A stretch of DNA of 64,000 nucleotides from Chaetoceros tenuissimus (GCA_021927905.1 BLLK01000058.1:1116001-1180000); one strand, 5' to 3'. Positions 42,174 through 54,090 are shown, numbered from the stretch's first letter. Program-made: numbers and translations. The notes: a model not told the origin generated them from the sequence alone.

Positions 42174-45100
42174 TTATCTCCTTACTTGTCGTTTTCTTCG
42201 GCGTTTTTTTGTAGTAGTGCAATCTCCAACTTCATTGCACCCATCGACTCTGTCAGCATAACATCTATCCCGGGAAGGATCAGCTGCTGTAATTTGAGGA
42301 ATGGAGCATGAAGTTTCGTTATCCATATCTGTATGACAGGAGCAAAGATCACCAACTCCGATTGTATCGTCAATGTTTCCCACAATCATTAAATTTTCAA
42401 AAATAGAGTCTGAACTGCAAATTTGTGCACTATCAGTAAGTTCGTCAAAGTCATCGAACTTGCAATTTCCACTTGGGTTATTTGTACATTGATTATTTTG
42501 TTTGCAACAACTAAATGATCCGTCATTGGCGGCGTTATTTGATCCTCGACAAAAACCACAGGAACAATCGAAACATGTTCCTCTTAGTTTTGGACCATTT
42601 GTGGGATCGGTGTTTGCTACACAAACTAAATAAGAAGGACATGCTTCACAGAAAATCTCAGTACATGTTCCATCCTGTTTCTTCCACCAGTCATCAGGAC
42701 AAGCAACTGGTTCAGGAGTTGGCGGTTCAGAAGGTTCATCTTTTGAGTAGAAAAGGAGAGTGTTGGAGTTAGTCACAACATATCGAGACAGAAGAAGAAA
42801 GAAATTGTAAAGATTCAGGAGCCATGAATGATCACAATTTATCCATACCATAACTTCGTATCAATAAGAGCGACTCGTTGCAATAAAAATACTCACCGCT
42901 TGGAATGTCACTGGGCAAAGATGACGGAAGCTGACTTGGTTGTTCAGAAGGTACATCTATTTTGAGCATTGAAACAAAAGAATTATTGCAGTTAGTAAAA
43001 GTCAACATAAAGTCAAACTTAAACAAAAACATTTCATCATAGCAAAGTCAAACCCGAAAAGACAAAAACAAGTCATAGTCATTGTTTTTTTTACTTTCTC
43101 TTTCATTCTTCATTTACTCACCACTTGGTACGTCAGAAGGTACGTCAGAAGGTACGTCGGACGGAATATCTGAAGGTTGGTCTATTAAGCAGAAGAACAG
43201 AGATATTAGTAAAGTGTAAATAACGCAAAAAAGGGAAAAAGGCAAACAAAACCACGGAAGCAGCAACAGTAGCAGAAGACTTTGTGATGGCTTAGGTCGG
43301 TCATAGCCATGCAACGAAGCTTCTACTCTTCTACTTTCATTCTTCATTTACTCACCACTTGGTACGTCAGAAGGTACGTCAGAAGGTACGTCGGACGGAA
43401 TATCTGAAGGTTGGTCTATTAAGCAGAAGAACAGAGATATTAGTAAAGTGTAAATTGCGCAAAAAAGGGAAAAAGGCAAACAAAACCACGGAAGCAGCAA
43501 CAGTAGCAGAAGACTTTGTGATGGCTTAGGTCGGTCATAGCCATGCAACGAAGCTTCTACTCTTCTACTTTCATTCTTCATTTACTCACCACTTGGTACG
43601 TCAGAAGGTACGTCAGAAGGTACGTCGGACGGAGTATCTGAAGGTTGGTCTATTAAGCAGAAGTAGATACGAAAGAACGGAGTTAGTAAAGTGTAAATTG
43701 CGCAAAAAAGAGAGAAAGGGCAAGGGCACACAAAAACACGTCAACCAAACCAGCAACAGTAGCAGAAGACTTTGTGATGGCTTAGGTCGGTCATAGCCAT
43801 GCAACGAAGCTTCTACTCTTCTACTTTCATTCTTCATTTACTCACCACTTGGTACGTCAGAAGGTACGTCGGACGGAACAGATGAAGGTTGGTCTATTAA
43901 GCAGAAGTAGATACGAAAGAACGAAGTTAGTAAAGTGTAAATGGCGCAAAAAAGAGAGAAAGGGCAAGGGCACACAAAAACACGTCAACCAAACCAGCAA
44001 CAGTAGCAGAAGACTTTGTGATGGCTAAGGTCGGTCATAGCCATGCAACGAAGCTTCTACTCTTCTACTTTCATTCTTCATTTACTCACCACTTGGTACG
44101 TCAGAAGGTACGTCGGACGGAACATCTGAAGGTTGGTCTATTGAGCAGAAGAAGATACGAAAGAATGGAGTTAGTAAAGTGTAAATGGCGCAAAAAAGAG
44201 AGAAAGGGCAAGGGCACACAAAAACACGTCAACCAAACCAGCAACAGTAGCAGAAGACTTTGTGATGGCTAAGGTCGGTCATAGCCATGCAACGAAGCTT
44301 CTACTCTTCTACTTTCATTCTTCATTTACTCACCACTTGGTACGTCAGAAGGTACGTCGGACGGAACAGATGAAGGTTGGTCTATTAATCAGAAGTAGAT
44401 ACGAAAGAACGAAGTTAGTAAAGTGTAAATGGCGCAAAAAAGAGAGAAAGGGCAAGGGCACACAAAAACACGTCAACCAAACCAGCAACAGTAGCAGAAG
44501 ACTTTGTGATGGCTAAGGTCGGTCATAGCCATGCAACGAAGCTTCTACTCTTCTACTTTCATTCTTCATTTACTCACCACTTGGTACGTCAGAAGGTACG
44601 TCGGACGGAACAGATGAAGGTTGGTCTATTGAACAGAAGTAGATACGAAAGAACGGAGTTAGTAAAGTGTAAATGGCGCAAAAAAGAGAGAAAGGGCAAG
44701 GGCAAACAAAACACGGAAGCAGCAGAAGACTTTGTGATCAAGCTTCTACTCTTCTACTTTCATTCTTCATTTACTCACCACTTGGTACGTCAGAAGGTAC
44801 CATTGTCTTTCCCTTGCCTTTACTCTTTGTACTTTGTTTTTTCTTTCCTCCTTGCCTTGGCGGCTTGGTATTCTTTTGAGAATTTGTCAAGTTCGGAGAC
44901 TTGGTTCTCTTCGGACCCTTGGTTTGCTTGCTACTCTCTTTACCCTTTCCTTTTGGCCCCTTTGTAATTTTGACATGAGGTGCCTTTGTGACCTTTTCGG
45001 ATCCTTTGCTAGGTTTGTCATCAGAACCTTTGCCCTTTGAGCTTTCGGATGGTTCTTTCGTGGAACCTTAACCTTTTGAAGGTGTTCCACCAGATGAATC

Positions 45101-45274
45101 ATAACCAGATGCTCCTCTGTTGGTAATATCAAGTTCAACAATGTTACCATTCACATCAATAGTAGCAGCTCCTGTAGTAGCTGTCAAGGCGCTTACTACT
45201 TCCTCCCCACTCACTTTCTGAGTAATGCTTGGAATTGCAAGCAGAGCAACGAGTGCTTTTGAAATGATTCTCAT
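42174..45274 (-). CDS. Secreted Lys-rich / PSD-repeat / Cys-rich protein, paralogue B
   Basis: Ten exons: 44779-45274, 44578-44625, 44334-44381, 44090-44137, 43846-43893, 43590-43649, 43356-43415, 43122-43181, 42897-42956 and 42174-42739. All introns are phase 1 and the total is 498 codons. The signal peptide is MRIISKALVALLAIPSITQK. Exon 1 then encodes a Lys/Ser/Pro-rich region (KGSEKVTKAPH, TKGPKRTKSPN). Eight small PSD exons follow, and a Cys-rich C-terminus (CFDCSCGFCR, CCKQ, RCYADRVDGC) ends in a basic tail. An in-frame TAA lies at 45068-45070 between the leader and the Lys-rich part, although the frame otherwise continues correctly. This may be a real inactivation, a sequence error or a missed intron. 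It is clearly homologous to paralogue A. A surface role is inferred. Confidence 0.65.
43122..44785 (-). repeat. Tandem exon-intron array in paralogue B, about seven units
   Basis: Units with periods of 234, 234, 256, 244, 244 and 244 bp each contain one PSD exon and a highly similar intron. Exons are 60 bases in the three downstream units and 48 bases in the four upstream ones. Conserved blocks include TTTACTCACCACTTGGTACG at the donor side and CTATTAAGCAG or CTATTGAACAG at the acceptor side. The introns share segments with those of paralogue A. Confidence 0.92.
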
Positions 45275-47031
45275 GTCTATATTTTTCAATTATTTCTAAA
45301 TGTATAGAAAGAGATACTTATACGCAAAGCGTGGAGTGTTTATGATAAAAACGAAAATAAAATAAGCACGTTACCTTTGATGAGTTTCTTATTCTTCAAT
45401 TTTCACCGTTTTCTCGGGTAGAGGAGGGAACAAGTTTGAAAGAATCAGTCATATGAGAAGTGACATTGACTGAGCATATAAAGCACTGAACAATGATAAA
45501 GTTGTCTGCAAAAAGTGTCCTATTCGTCAATTTAGAAAATGGTTATTTCATTCTTGTTTTTATATATTTATTCAAACAGTCAAACCTCCTTTCTTGTTTC
45601 AGGCAAAAGAAGTTTAAAATGTTGTTGTTTGAAGTTGGAAGTATGGAGTTCCTTCTTCTTCTTCTTCTTCAGTACTTCTTTAGTTTCAACTACCTACGAC
45701 ACCTCGAAACGACGGCCTCACTACCCTCATGGTGCTTTGTACTTTCTTTACAGAACTCTTGCTGTTTCAAGTTTTTGAAAAGTAAAAGTCAGTTTGAATT
45801 TAAATCCTTGAAAATTATTTTACATCAAATGAGAAGATTCAACAACCAAACTCGTCAGTGTTTTCATTTTGAAAAGTATGATGAATTGGAGAAAGTCGTT
45901 GTTATACATAGATTCCCCTCGTATTCCTTCATAGCTTGAATGGACTTGATATGTAATGAAATTCAAGTAGACGCAAATATTCGAGCTTCTATACTTTTTT
46001 AAATGACGATTCTAAAGTACCACATGCATCCATGAAAACAATAATAATGATCTGCCTAACAACGTTTGTTTGTTTGTATTGTTGATAATCAGATTCAGAT
46101 GTCATGAAAGATGTTCCGTGTTGAGCTTTACTTGACTTGGGTGTTGTGACTGAGCTGGAAATTCTTATTTGAGCTAAATATTGTATTCTTCATGATGTAA
46201 GTAATGGTTGGAATTTAAAACTAGCTATCCGGGCAGACGGTCGGACTGCTTGTTACACTGATAGCTGTAGAACCATTGCAAATATGACAAATTGCCTTTG
46301 ATTTCAATGAAACAAACTCTAGAAAAATATTTTGCTTCTATAGATGTAATGGGTTAGGCGATGAACAGGTACCTAATCTTGTGTTGTATAGATGAAGATT
46401 CAAGATGCAGCATGATTGGTTGGATTTTGTTTCAACCAAGCGCTTGTTTCAACTCGCCATGCAAGTGACCACCTCATTCCTATTCCTCTAATTTGCCTAT
46501 GTGTGTGCATCTACGGGTCCACGGGCATCCTAAGAATATATTTATAAGGGTCTGGTAATTTCCTTCTTTTATATTTCTGTTGAATGGTTTTGGTGTGCAA
46601 TCTCTAGCTAGATGCACGCTCGCATGTTTTTTGTTCGTCATCATCCGTCATTGTAACATCTGACTAGCGTCATAACTAAAAAAGCCAGAAATAAGATGTT
46701 GAAATTAAAGAAAAAAAGAAAAGAAAACATCCAACATCACAACAACTCCAATTCAAATATCATGTATTGTTATTAATAGCAATAAATTATTTTAATAATT
46801 TAAAGAAAAAGTGAGTTGCTGGGTGTATCTAAGCATTGATGATGTCTGTAATAATTGTAAGAACAAAATTTTAATTTGAAATTTACATAATGATGTACGT
46901 ACGGTACGACATAGTTAAAGCTCGTCGTTTCTTTCATAGAAAGAGTTCTCTCTTTTCAAGCTCGAAGCTCTCGCTATGATTATTCGTAGTGTAGTCCATT
47001 CGGCAAACATAAAACAAAACTTCAAAGCCCC
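45275..47031. other. 1.76-kb intergenic stretch
   Basis: This stretch holds the promoter of paralogue B and, at its far end, that of the Lin0512 gene. A 148-codon plus-strand ORF (45493-45939) is hydrophobic, contains a CTT run, and matches no family I know; it is probably not a gene. From about 46500 to 46900 the sequence is strongly AT-rich. No RNA gene or mobile element was recognised. Confidence 0.4.
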
Positions 47032-47748
47032 ATGTGCTTATTCAATATGAAGCAGGTCCTCACTCCGTCAACTATTCGAGCAATTAGGTCCAAGGCGTGC
47101 AAGGGAGTTACTCAACGCTCTCTTGCTGTGAATGGAATGAATGCCTTTACAAACAATTTCTCTCAAAACCTCATCCATCACCGAAGACAATTCTTTTCTA
47201 CGAAAAAAGAAAACGTTACAAAAGAATCATGGTCAGATGAATGGAAAGAAGCAGGATTAGGAGCTGAAAAAGCACAAGATGCAAAAATGACCAACCTCTT
47301 GTTTGTCCAAACTGGATTCGGTGTAGATCAACATGGAGATAGGAAAAAGGATGGTGCTACCAAGGCAGCCGTACGAGCAGTTAGAAATGCTATTGAATTC
47401 AATTCGATACCAGGTATGATTGAAGCTGTTCCTGGTGGGAGAAAAAATATGTTGATTGAAGTCAAGTTGGGTATTCCGCCCAAAGATGAAAATAGTAACC
47501 ATTTGGTGCCCATTGATGTAGACCTTGATCATGTTGCAAAAGTTTTTCCGTATGGGAAACTTATGCCCATTCAAGTTACTGTTGGAGGACTTTTATTTCC
47601 AACAGGTAGAATTGTGCGAGAATTAGGAGATGAAAATGATACCGCAATTTGTGTAGCTGCCAGTGTTTCTCTAGGCTATGATAATGGAGAAAGGAACAAA
47701 GACTCGAAAACGCAGCACAAAACTTATGATACTAAAGATGGGTATTAG
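47032..47748 (+). CDS. Lin0512-family protein, predicted mitochondrial
   Basis: A single exon of 238 residues from the first ATG; the second ATG at 47047 is equally possible. The N-terminus (MKQVLTPSTIRAIRSKACKG) and the following HHRRQFFSTKK look like a mitochondrial presequence with a processing site. The domain at about 90-225 shows LLFVQTGFGVDQHGDRKKDG, TKAAVRAVRNAIEFNSIPG and VTVGGLLFPTGRI, which match the Lin0512 family. Its biochemical function is not established. The charged C-terminal tail is variable. Confidence 0.85.
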   Translation: MCLFNMKQVLTPSTIRAIRSKACKGVTQRSLAVNGMNAFTNNFSQNLIHHRRQFFSTKKENVTKESWSDEWKEAGLGAEKAQDAKMTNLLFVQTGFGVDQHGDRKKDGATKAAVRAVRNAIEFNSIPGMIEAVPGGRKNMLIEVKLGIPPKDENSNHLVPIDVDLDHVAKVFPYGKLMPIQVTVGGLLFPTGRIVRELGDENDTAICVAASVSLGYDNGERNKDSKTQHKTYDTKDGY

Positions 47749-48434
47749 TGAAGATTGAAAGACAGAGATGAAATAAAAATTTGATTCTGCTCTATGGATG
47801 CTTAAGAAAAAGAAGTAGAACGAGGAAGATACTCTTATTTACAAGGTTGGCTCAATTTGTATCAACAGCGAAAGCAATGATAATACGAGTATTTACTTCA
47901 TACTTCTATTCAATTATGATTGGTTTTCTTTCAACGTTAAATACCACTCGAGGAAGGCGAATTATCATAATGTCTGAGAAAAATTACGTATGAAAAGGAA
48001 AGAAAGGGTAGGGAAGATCCCTTTTTGGGGTAGTTCTGAGAAGGAACGAGTCCGAAGACAAGTAAGAAATCAAGAAGTTGATAGAGCCTATGTAACAATA
48101 TAATCATATTTAACCAATGAGATTGGTAGACAGTTCGGGAGGAACGAGAATGGAAACTGGCTACCTGAAATCCAATGCAATAGCAATGGATGCCACAATA
48201 GAAGACAAGTTGGTGGATTCTGTAGACGCTGCAATGACAGATTCCGCTGAATTTGTTCTCCTGACTGTTTCAGTAGATGCAGATGCTTTCAGGAATTATT
48301 CGAATAAATTTTCTATTGAAAGAAAAGAGGTGAAAGAACAGGAAACAAGAACAATGATAGTAGATCCAGAAAAGAGCGACTTGACTATGAAAGTACTGTA
48401 GAGTGCTAATAGGTTTTACTTAGAAACAATTATT
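47749..48434. other. Intergenic stretch with a small hypothetical ORF
   Basis: The main content is a 94-codon ORF on the plus strand (48117-48401, starting MRLVDSSGGTRMETGYLKSN). It is hydrophilic, has no recognised family, and could be real or chance. It converges on the SAS-6 gene and ends 34 bases from that stop. Nothing else was recognised. Confidence 0.35.
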
Positions 48435-50639
48435 TTAACTTGAGCAAAGTTTCTTTTCTTTCTTAGGTTGGGGTACTGGGGACCTCATTCTTGGTCTTGG
48501 AAACGGGACTTGACTTTGCCTTGAGGCTAGAGCTGGACTTGGTAAGACTCTTTGAATCATCTGACTATTAGGGGTACTCATGCTTAGCACCTTGGAAAAG
48601 ACAGGAGTCGATTCCGCTTTACTCGTACTAGTAGATGCAGTAGAAACTGTTTGTTTTGTCACAGTTGAAGAAGGCATGTAAGGAGATTTGTTGTCGGGTG
48701 TGATTCGGCTTCGTGTCGGAGTTTGCAAAAAAGTGTTTTCCTTTGTTGCAAAATTTTGCATTGGTCTTTGGACACAATAATTACTCTTCAAAGTTTTCCT
48801 GATAGTGTTTGGATGACTAATCACAGTTGGAATAGGAGGAACTGAAGTAGGTATTCTCGATTTGTTGGCTTCTCGGTTGAGAAATGAAATAACTTGCTGA
48901 TTGCTTATTAGGGCCCTTTCCTTCTCCAATAGTTTATCATTTGTTTCCTTCAATTGGCACTGTGTTGTAGAAAGTTCACTTTGAATACTTTCAAGCTCTC
49001 CTTCCTTTTTATTCAGATCTGCTTGCATTTCCCTCAACCTCTCATCCTTGGAGTTTAATGAAAACTCTTGAGTTTTGATCATATCGGTCCTCGCCTTCAA
49101 TTTCTTTTTGATTTCTCGTCTATCCTTTTGGTATCTTCCAAGTAGATCTTGGTTCCTATTCAATTCAGCCTGTAGATGGAATATTTCTTGTTTCATGGTT
49201 TGAATTTGATTTGCAAAGATTTCCTTCTCTTGTAATGACTCCTTCGTATACTGTTTCGTCGTTTCAAGTTCGCTTTGACTTTCATCTAATCTTGAATGAT
49301 ATTCATAGTTTGACGACTCGAGTTCCTTGATTTCTGCTTTCCAGTGTTGGACCTGTGTAGTCAAATCATCTCTTTCGTTTTTTAGAATTTTGACCTCGAC
49401 ATGTACTCTCTCCAACTCTTGCTTTGTCATTCTTAGATCTCCTTGACATTGTTCGTATTCTTGACTTATTCTAGAAATTGATTCGCTCTTTGCATTGTTC
49501 TCTTCCACTAGCGTCTTGTTTGTATTTACAGCTTTTTCCAATTCTTCTTGAAGTCTCCTTATACAGTCCTCCTTTTCCTTCTTGATGCATGCAATTTCTT
49601 CGTCTTTCAATCGAGTTAGGTGTCTTAGTTCCTCCATTCGTTGTGTATTATGCTGTTGAATCGAATCGTCGGCTTTTCTTGCTATTGTAGTTCGCTCCCT
49701 TTCGGAGATGGAAAGCAATTCATTGTATTGTTTTGATAGTTCACTATATGCACAATCAACCTCGTCTGATTTTTGCTTTTCATTTCGTAATTGGAAAGAT
49801 AGTAGAGAGTTTTGTCCCAGGGTATCTTTCAGCCTTGATGATAGATATTTTCTCACTGTTTCATCAGAACCAATATCAATATCCAAAGATAAATGAATAA
49901 GCTCTCGAAATTGGTTGGACTCTACGATGCTAAATCTTGCTGCCGATGATCGATTTTCTTTTCCTCCGTTCCAAGATGACCTTGTATGATGATCTTGGAA
50001 TTCCTCTATTCGACACATGAATTTGGAACCTTGATCGTCACTCATCTTGATAGAACTCAACTTTACCTCATTTTTTTCTTCCTTGTCTTGACCGAGATCG
50101 CACATACTCAGCAATTCAATAAATGACTTTGAAAAATCTGAAAAGTTCACCAGCAAGGCTTGATCCTGTTGTAACTTTTGAAAATCTGATTCTCCTAATT
50201 CGAGTTCGTACAATTGAATATTGTTACTATTACCTCTCTCAATATCTTCAAGCCCAGAGTTTATGTTGGAATCAGTGTCTTCCTCTTCAAATGTAGGCTG
50301 ATGTAAGCTACCAATATGAATTGGTCCTTGAGAAAATGGAAACCTTTGGCCAAATACTTGGTTACGGTCATTTATTTGTGGTTTCTGTTTCACTTTCTTT
50401 GCTTCCTCTCTATGCAGGAATTCATATTCATTTGACAATTCTATTCGTATGACTCGTTCAGAGGTTGTGCCTTGGTTTGAGACTCGATGACCTTGCAAGA
50501 CTCGCAATGTGAAAGTGTTTCTTCGTTTTGAAGTCGGCCGAGACCCTCGATCCTTGGACATTAAGACCTCACATGGAACGTGCTTTCTTTCCAAGAGAGG
50601 CTTCCCTCGATTGAAAACAGCATTTTCATTTGGCTTCAT
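48435..50639 (-). CDS. SAS6: SAS-6 centriole cartwheel protein
   Basis: A single exon of 734 residues. The N-terminal head domain (about 20-260) shows VIRIELSNEYEFLHR, YELELGESDFQKLQQDQALL, VNFSDFSKSFIELLSMC and, later, FSIVESNQFRELIHLSLDI followed by VRKYLSSRL. These are SAS-6 head signatures. A 60-residue insertion separates the first two segments. A long coiled coil runs from about 265 to 600 and is followed by a Ser/Thr/Pro-rich tail (VPPIPTVISHPN onward). SAS-6 forms the nine-fold cartwheel that templates centrioles and basal bodies. Its presence implies that this organism builds flagella at some stage, as centric diatom sperm do. Confidence 0.88.
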   Translation of the reverse strand: MKPNENAVFNRGKPLLERKHVPCEVLMSKDRGSRPTSKRRNTFTLRVLQGHRVSNQGTTSERVIRIELSNEYEFLHREEAKKVKQKPQINDRNQVFGQRFPFSQGPIHIGSLHQPTFEEEDTDSNINSGLEDIERGNSNNIQLYELELGESDFQKLQQDQALLVNFSDFSKSFIELLSMCDLGQDKEEKNEVKLSSIKMSDDQGSKFMCRIEEFQDHHTRSSWNGGKENRSSAARFSIVESNQFRELIHLSLDIDIGSDETVRKYLSSRLKDTLGQNSLLSFQLRNEKQKSDEVDCAYSELSKQYNELLSISERERTTIARKADDSIQQHNTQRMEELRHLTRLKDEEIACIKKEKEDCIRRLQEELEKAVNTNKTLVEENNAKSESISRISQEYEQCQGDLRMTKQELERVHVEVKILKNERDDLTTQVQHWKAEIKELESSNYEYHSRLDESQSELETTKQYTKESLQEKEIFANQIQTMKQEIFHLQAELNRNQDLLGRYQKDRREIKKKLKARTDMIKTQEFSLNSKDERLREMQADLNKKEGELESIQSELSTTQCQLKETNDKLLEKERALISNQQVISFLNREANKSRIPTSVPPIPTVISHPNTIRKTLKSNYCVQRPMQNFATKENTFLQTPTRSRITPDNKSPYMPSSTVTKQTVSTASTSTSKAESTPVFSKVLSMSTPNSQMIQRVLPSPALASRQSQVPFPRPRMRSPVPQPKKEKKLCSS

Positions 50640-50882
50640 ATCCTTCTTTTTTGTAGAGTTTGCTTTCTTTAGGAGGGGTTGTCAACAAGATGTGACACCT
50701 CTCCCTGTCCGACCCCAGTACAGCACAGGTACAAGTAAATCATTCATTCAAACCGCTTGATTCAACTTTAGACGACAACCACTTTTTAGTTTCAATTATT
50801 ATAAATATTAATTACGTATTCCATAGTCATTCTTTACAGAATGTGCATTCTATTATTCATTACTCCCCATTTTCTCATCAAA

Positions 50883-53800
50883 TTACGCAAGTTTTATACT
50901 GACTAGAGCAACATTCTTTACAGCCTTTGAACATAATGGATGGAGCGTTCTTGTTGTTACTCTGAATGCTCTTGCTTGAGGATTAGCTTCCACTCTTACC
51001 AAACATCCTACATTGATGTTATTACCATTCTTATCTTTGGATCCAGTTCGATATGTAGCTGCACCAGATATAGTCCATGGTGTAGGATCGCAACCTTGAC
51101 AATGACCAAAATGTAATCCATCTGTGATGATAGATCTAATTTTCTCCATGTATTCTTCGTCAATTTCAGGAGCACTCTGTGGTGCTTTAACAATCTCTTG
51201 GCATTCACGCTCTTGCCCCTCCAAGCTCTTCCATCTTTGCATAAATGCACCAGACGCTAGTTCGACTGGCTCCATGAAGCAGGTAGCTACAATAGGAAGG
51301 CGTAAAGGATATTCGTGCTTGATCCCCTCTGTAGTTTCGAACTTGACTCGCATTGCAGGCGCATCATCGAATGGGGCTAGAGTCTCAACCAATATTAAGA
51401 GTTTCGCTTGTGTTCTCGCAGCAACACTGCATCCTCCACCTTCTTCATCGTCGAGAAGACCTTCAGTACCTTGCTTTTGCATTCTCAAGTGGTCGCAGTC
51501 ATCAATGGAAATACGGACATGTTTGAGTAAATTAGAAGTGACGTTTCCAAAAAAGACTGTGATTCTACCCTGTGCAGCTTGGTAGTCATGCTTTAGACCA
51601 ATCTGAATGAAATTGTTCTCAAACAATACACCAGATGGACAGGTACAAAGATTAGAGAAAGCCTTTCGCATAGCTGGAATAATTTCCTTTGGAATTCCAA
51701 CTGGTGCCAAGTCCTGTAATCTATCTTCCTCGTCATAATCTAAGTAATCTTTGTCAGAAAGGCATCTTAATAAAACTAATTTCGTGAACAAAAAGACTTA
51801 CCTTCTTCTCCACCTTCTTCTTCGTAATGTTGTCTTTGAGCTTCTTCTTCAACTTCTCTTGCTGCAGCTGCAGCTTGTGCAGCGCGTTGCCTCTGTTCTA
51901 CACTTGGGCGAGCAGCCTTGACAAATGTAGCACTGTCTTCTCCTTCCTTATCTTTGAGACGCAGTTCCAATGCAGTCTGTTCCTTATCCTCAAATGGTGG
52001 CATTTCACGCAACAGATCTTCTACTGCTTCAGGACTAAATGCTTCCCTCATAGCCGCGTATTCAGCAGATCTCTGTTGTATCTCTACATCGACACTATTC
52101 TTACAACGCGCAAATACAGGCGCAACCAAAGGTCTGCACTCTTCATAAAGATTCGCAAGTTTCGCATAAGTGCTGATGAGAATTGCCCGGGTGGTTTCAT
52201 CCGAGCTATGCCAATGCTGATGCAAGATACGAAACTGCTCTTCTCCACTCATACCAGGACGTTCCGCAATAAGGAAGCCAAATTCTCCAAGAACATATGC
52301 AGCCACGCGCACTGCTGTTTCGTGACAGCGACGTGGACTTGCTGCAACTAAAAGTGTTGCTGCAGCATATGCCTGTAAATCTCCCTGTGGATGATTGGTA
52401 ACAATCTGAACTACACGATGCCAGATAGGATCACTGACATGGTCACCACTGATGGAGATGAGTTTCAATATGGTATCAACATACCATCTCAAATCAGTTG
52501 CATACTTTTCAGCAAGAATCGCAATTTTTAGAACCATCTCTTCTCTGATCGCCGCATCAGCTAATACCAAATGATTGACCAATTCGTCCACAATCATTTC
52601 CGCATTATCAGAGTCGCACATGACAAATAGCAAATCAAGTGCCCGTCTACGAACACTAATATCTGCATCCTTCAAGGAAACTAGAACTGTAGTTTGATGT
52701 TTCTTTACTCCCTCTGCACTACCAGTATCAAGTTGAGCAAGTTTCGCCATGGTCATGAGAGCAAGGTAACGAATATTCGGTTCTCTGACAGAAATAAATT
52801 TTCCTAGTAATTTCATAGCCGCTTCTCTCAACTGAGTTGGTCCACTTGGTCCCCAGCATACAATTAGGTTCACAGCCTCGAACAAAATAGCATGATCCGC
52901 ATTCGACTTGTTGATGGAATCTGACACATCAGTCTCAGTCAAAATCTTTTGTACAACCTGAGTCAATTGCGCAGTGGATGCTTTGCTACTAGGATTCGCG
53001 TCCTTCTCCGCCAATATATTAGGGTACAATTGCAAAAACTTCAACAACTTGATTTGCAACCATGGAGAAGGTGTCTTGTAATATAAATATTCCTTTCCGC
53101 ATGCCTTTTTAATCACCAGCATACCAAGAATATGCACCACGTATGGGATAAGCGTCTCGTATTCAGTAGGATGTTGCACAGCCAACCCATTCAAAAGACT
53201 CATGGTACTAGTCAAAACTCCCAAATGACGATCTTGCAACAACTGCGCAATATGCGGAGCAAATTCTCTTCCAGCAAAAAGGTTCGGACTAGTCCTAACC
53301 AATCTCAAAAGACACAATGCCGACTTCTTCTTAACATTAGGACTCGAAGTCTTTGATACGAGATTATGCTGAACTTCTACATGAAGCGCCTGAATCAACT
53401 CCAGCCCTGAGATATTCGCAATGCTACACAAAGCCAACGACTGAGCAGTATCTATTTGTACACTGTTTGACCCCTTTGATGCTCCTCCCGCTACAAGGTC
53501 CGACCGAATACTATTGACCACACTGTTCATAAGCGGATCACTGCCTCTCAATAACAAACTAAGGGCGACATAGCCAACCTGCTTCTCTGAAAATTTGTTC
53601 GATTTGACAAGTGTCAATACTTCCGAGTGACCAAAGTCAACCTCATATCCTAATACGTGAATGTAAACTAATTTCCATACATATTTTTTACGTTGATAGG
53701 AGGATAGACTTGTGTTTGATCCATCTTCATTTGATTTGGAACTGAGTCCCGAGGCGAATTTTCGTCGAATCTTTGCGAGTTCCCTCTCGACTCTACTGGA

Positions 53801-54090
53801 TTCTTCCTCCTTTTATATTAGCAATTTGAATGAATACGAGTAGATGGAAAGGTGATGTGTGAGTAAAGAGTGATGACATACAGAAATTAGAGAATTTGAA
53901 AAATGAAATGCATTCATGATGACAGGGACTCTGCTTCCAAGTCGAAAGAGACAAGTCTCGATGTAACAATGATGTGTGCTGACAATCATTACATATGCCA
54001 AAGAGACATGAACATGACATAACATACCTTGCTCTTTGCATTACGCAAATCTGAAATGAAATTTTGGAGCCCCTTGGCTTGTGATGCCAT
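50883..54090 (-). CDS. AP-2 complex subunit alpha (alpha-adaptin)
   Basis: Three exons (54028-54090, 51802-53809, 50883-51748) with introns of 218 and 53 bases give 978 residues, the usual size of alpha-adaptin. The start MASQAKGLQNFISDLRNAKS and the following VERELAKIRRKF are family signatures. The trunk of helical repeats covers about 40-620 (YVWKLVYIHVLGYEVDFGH, VGYVALSLLL). A charged Glu/Ala-rich hinge follows, then the beta-sandwich and platform appendage (about 700-978), ending near FRVTTRTLHPLCSKAVKN. AP-2 alpha binds PI(4,5)P2, cargo and accessory proteins in clathrin-mediated endocytosis. The 53-base intron is the shortest in this gene. Confidence 0.93.

Noticed and set aside
45493-45939. 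148-codon plus-strand ORF
   Set aside because: It is hydrophobic and low-complexity around a CTT run, with no recognisable domain; probably chance in AT-rich DNA.
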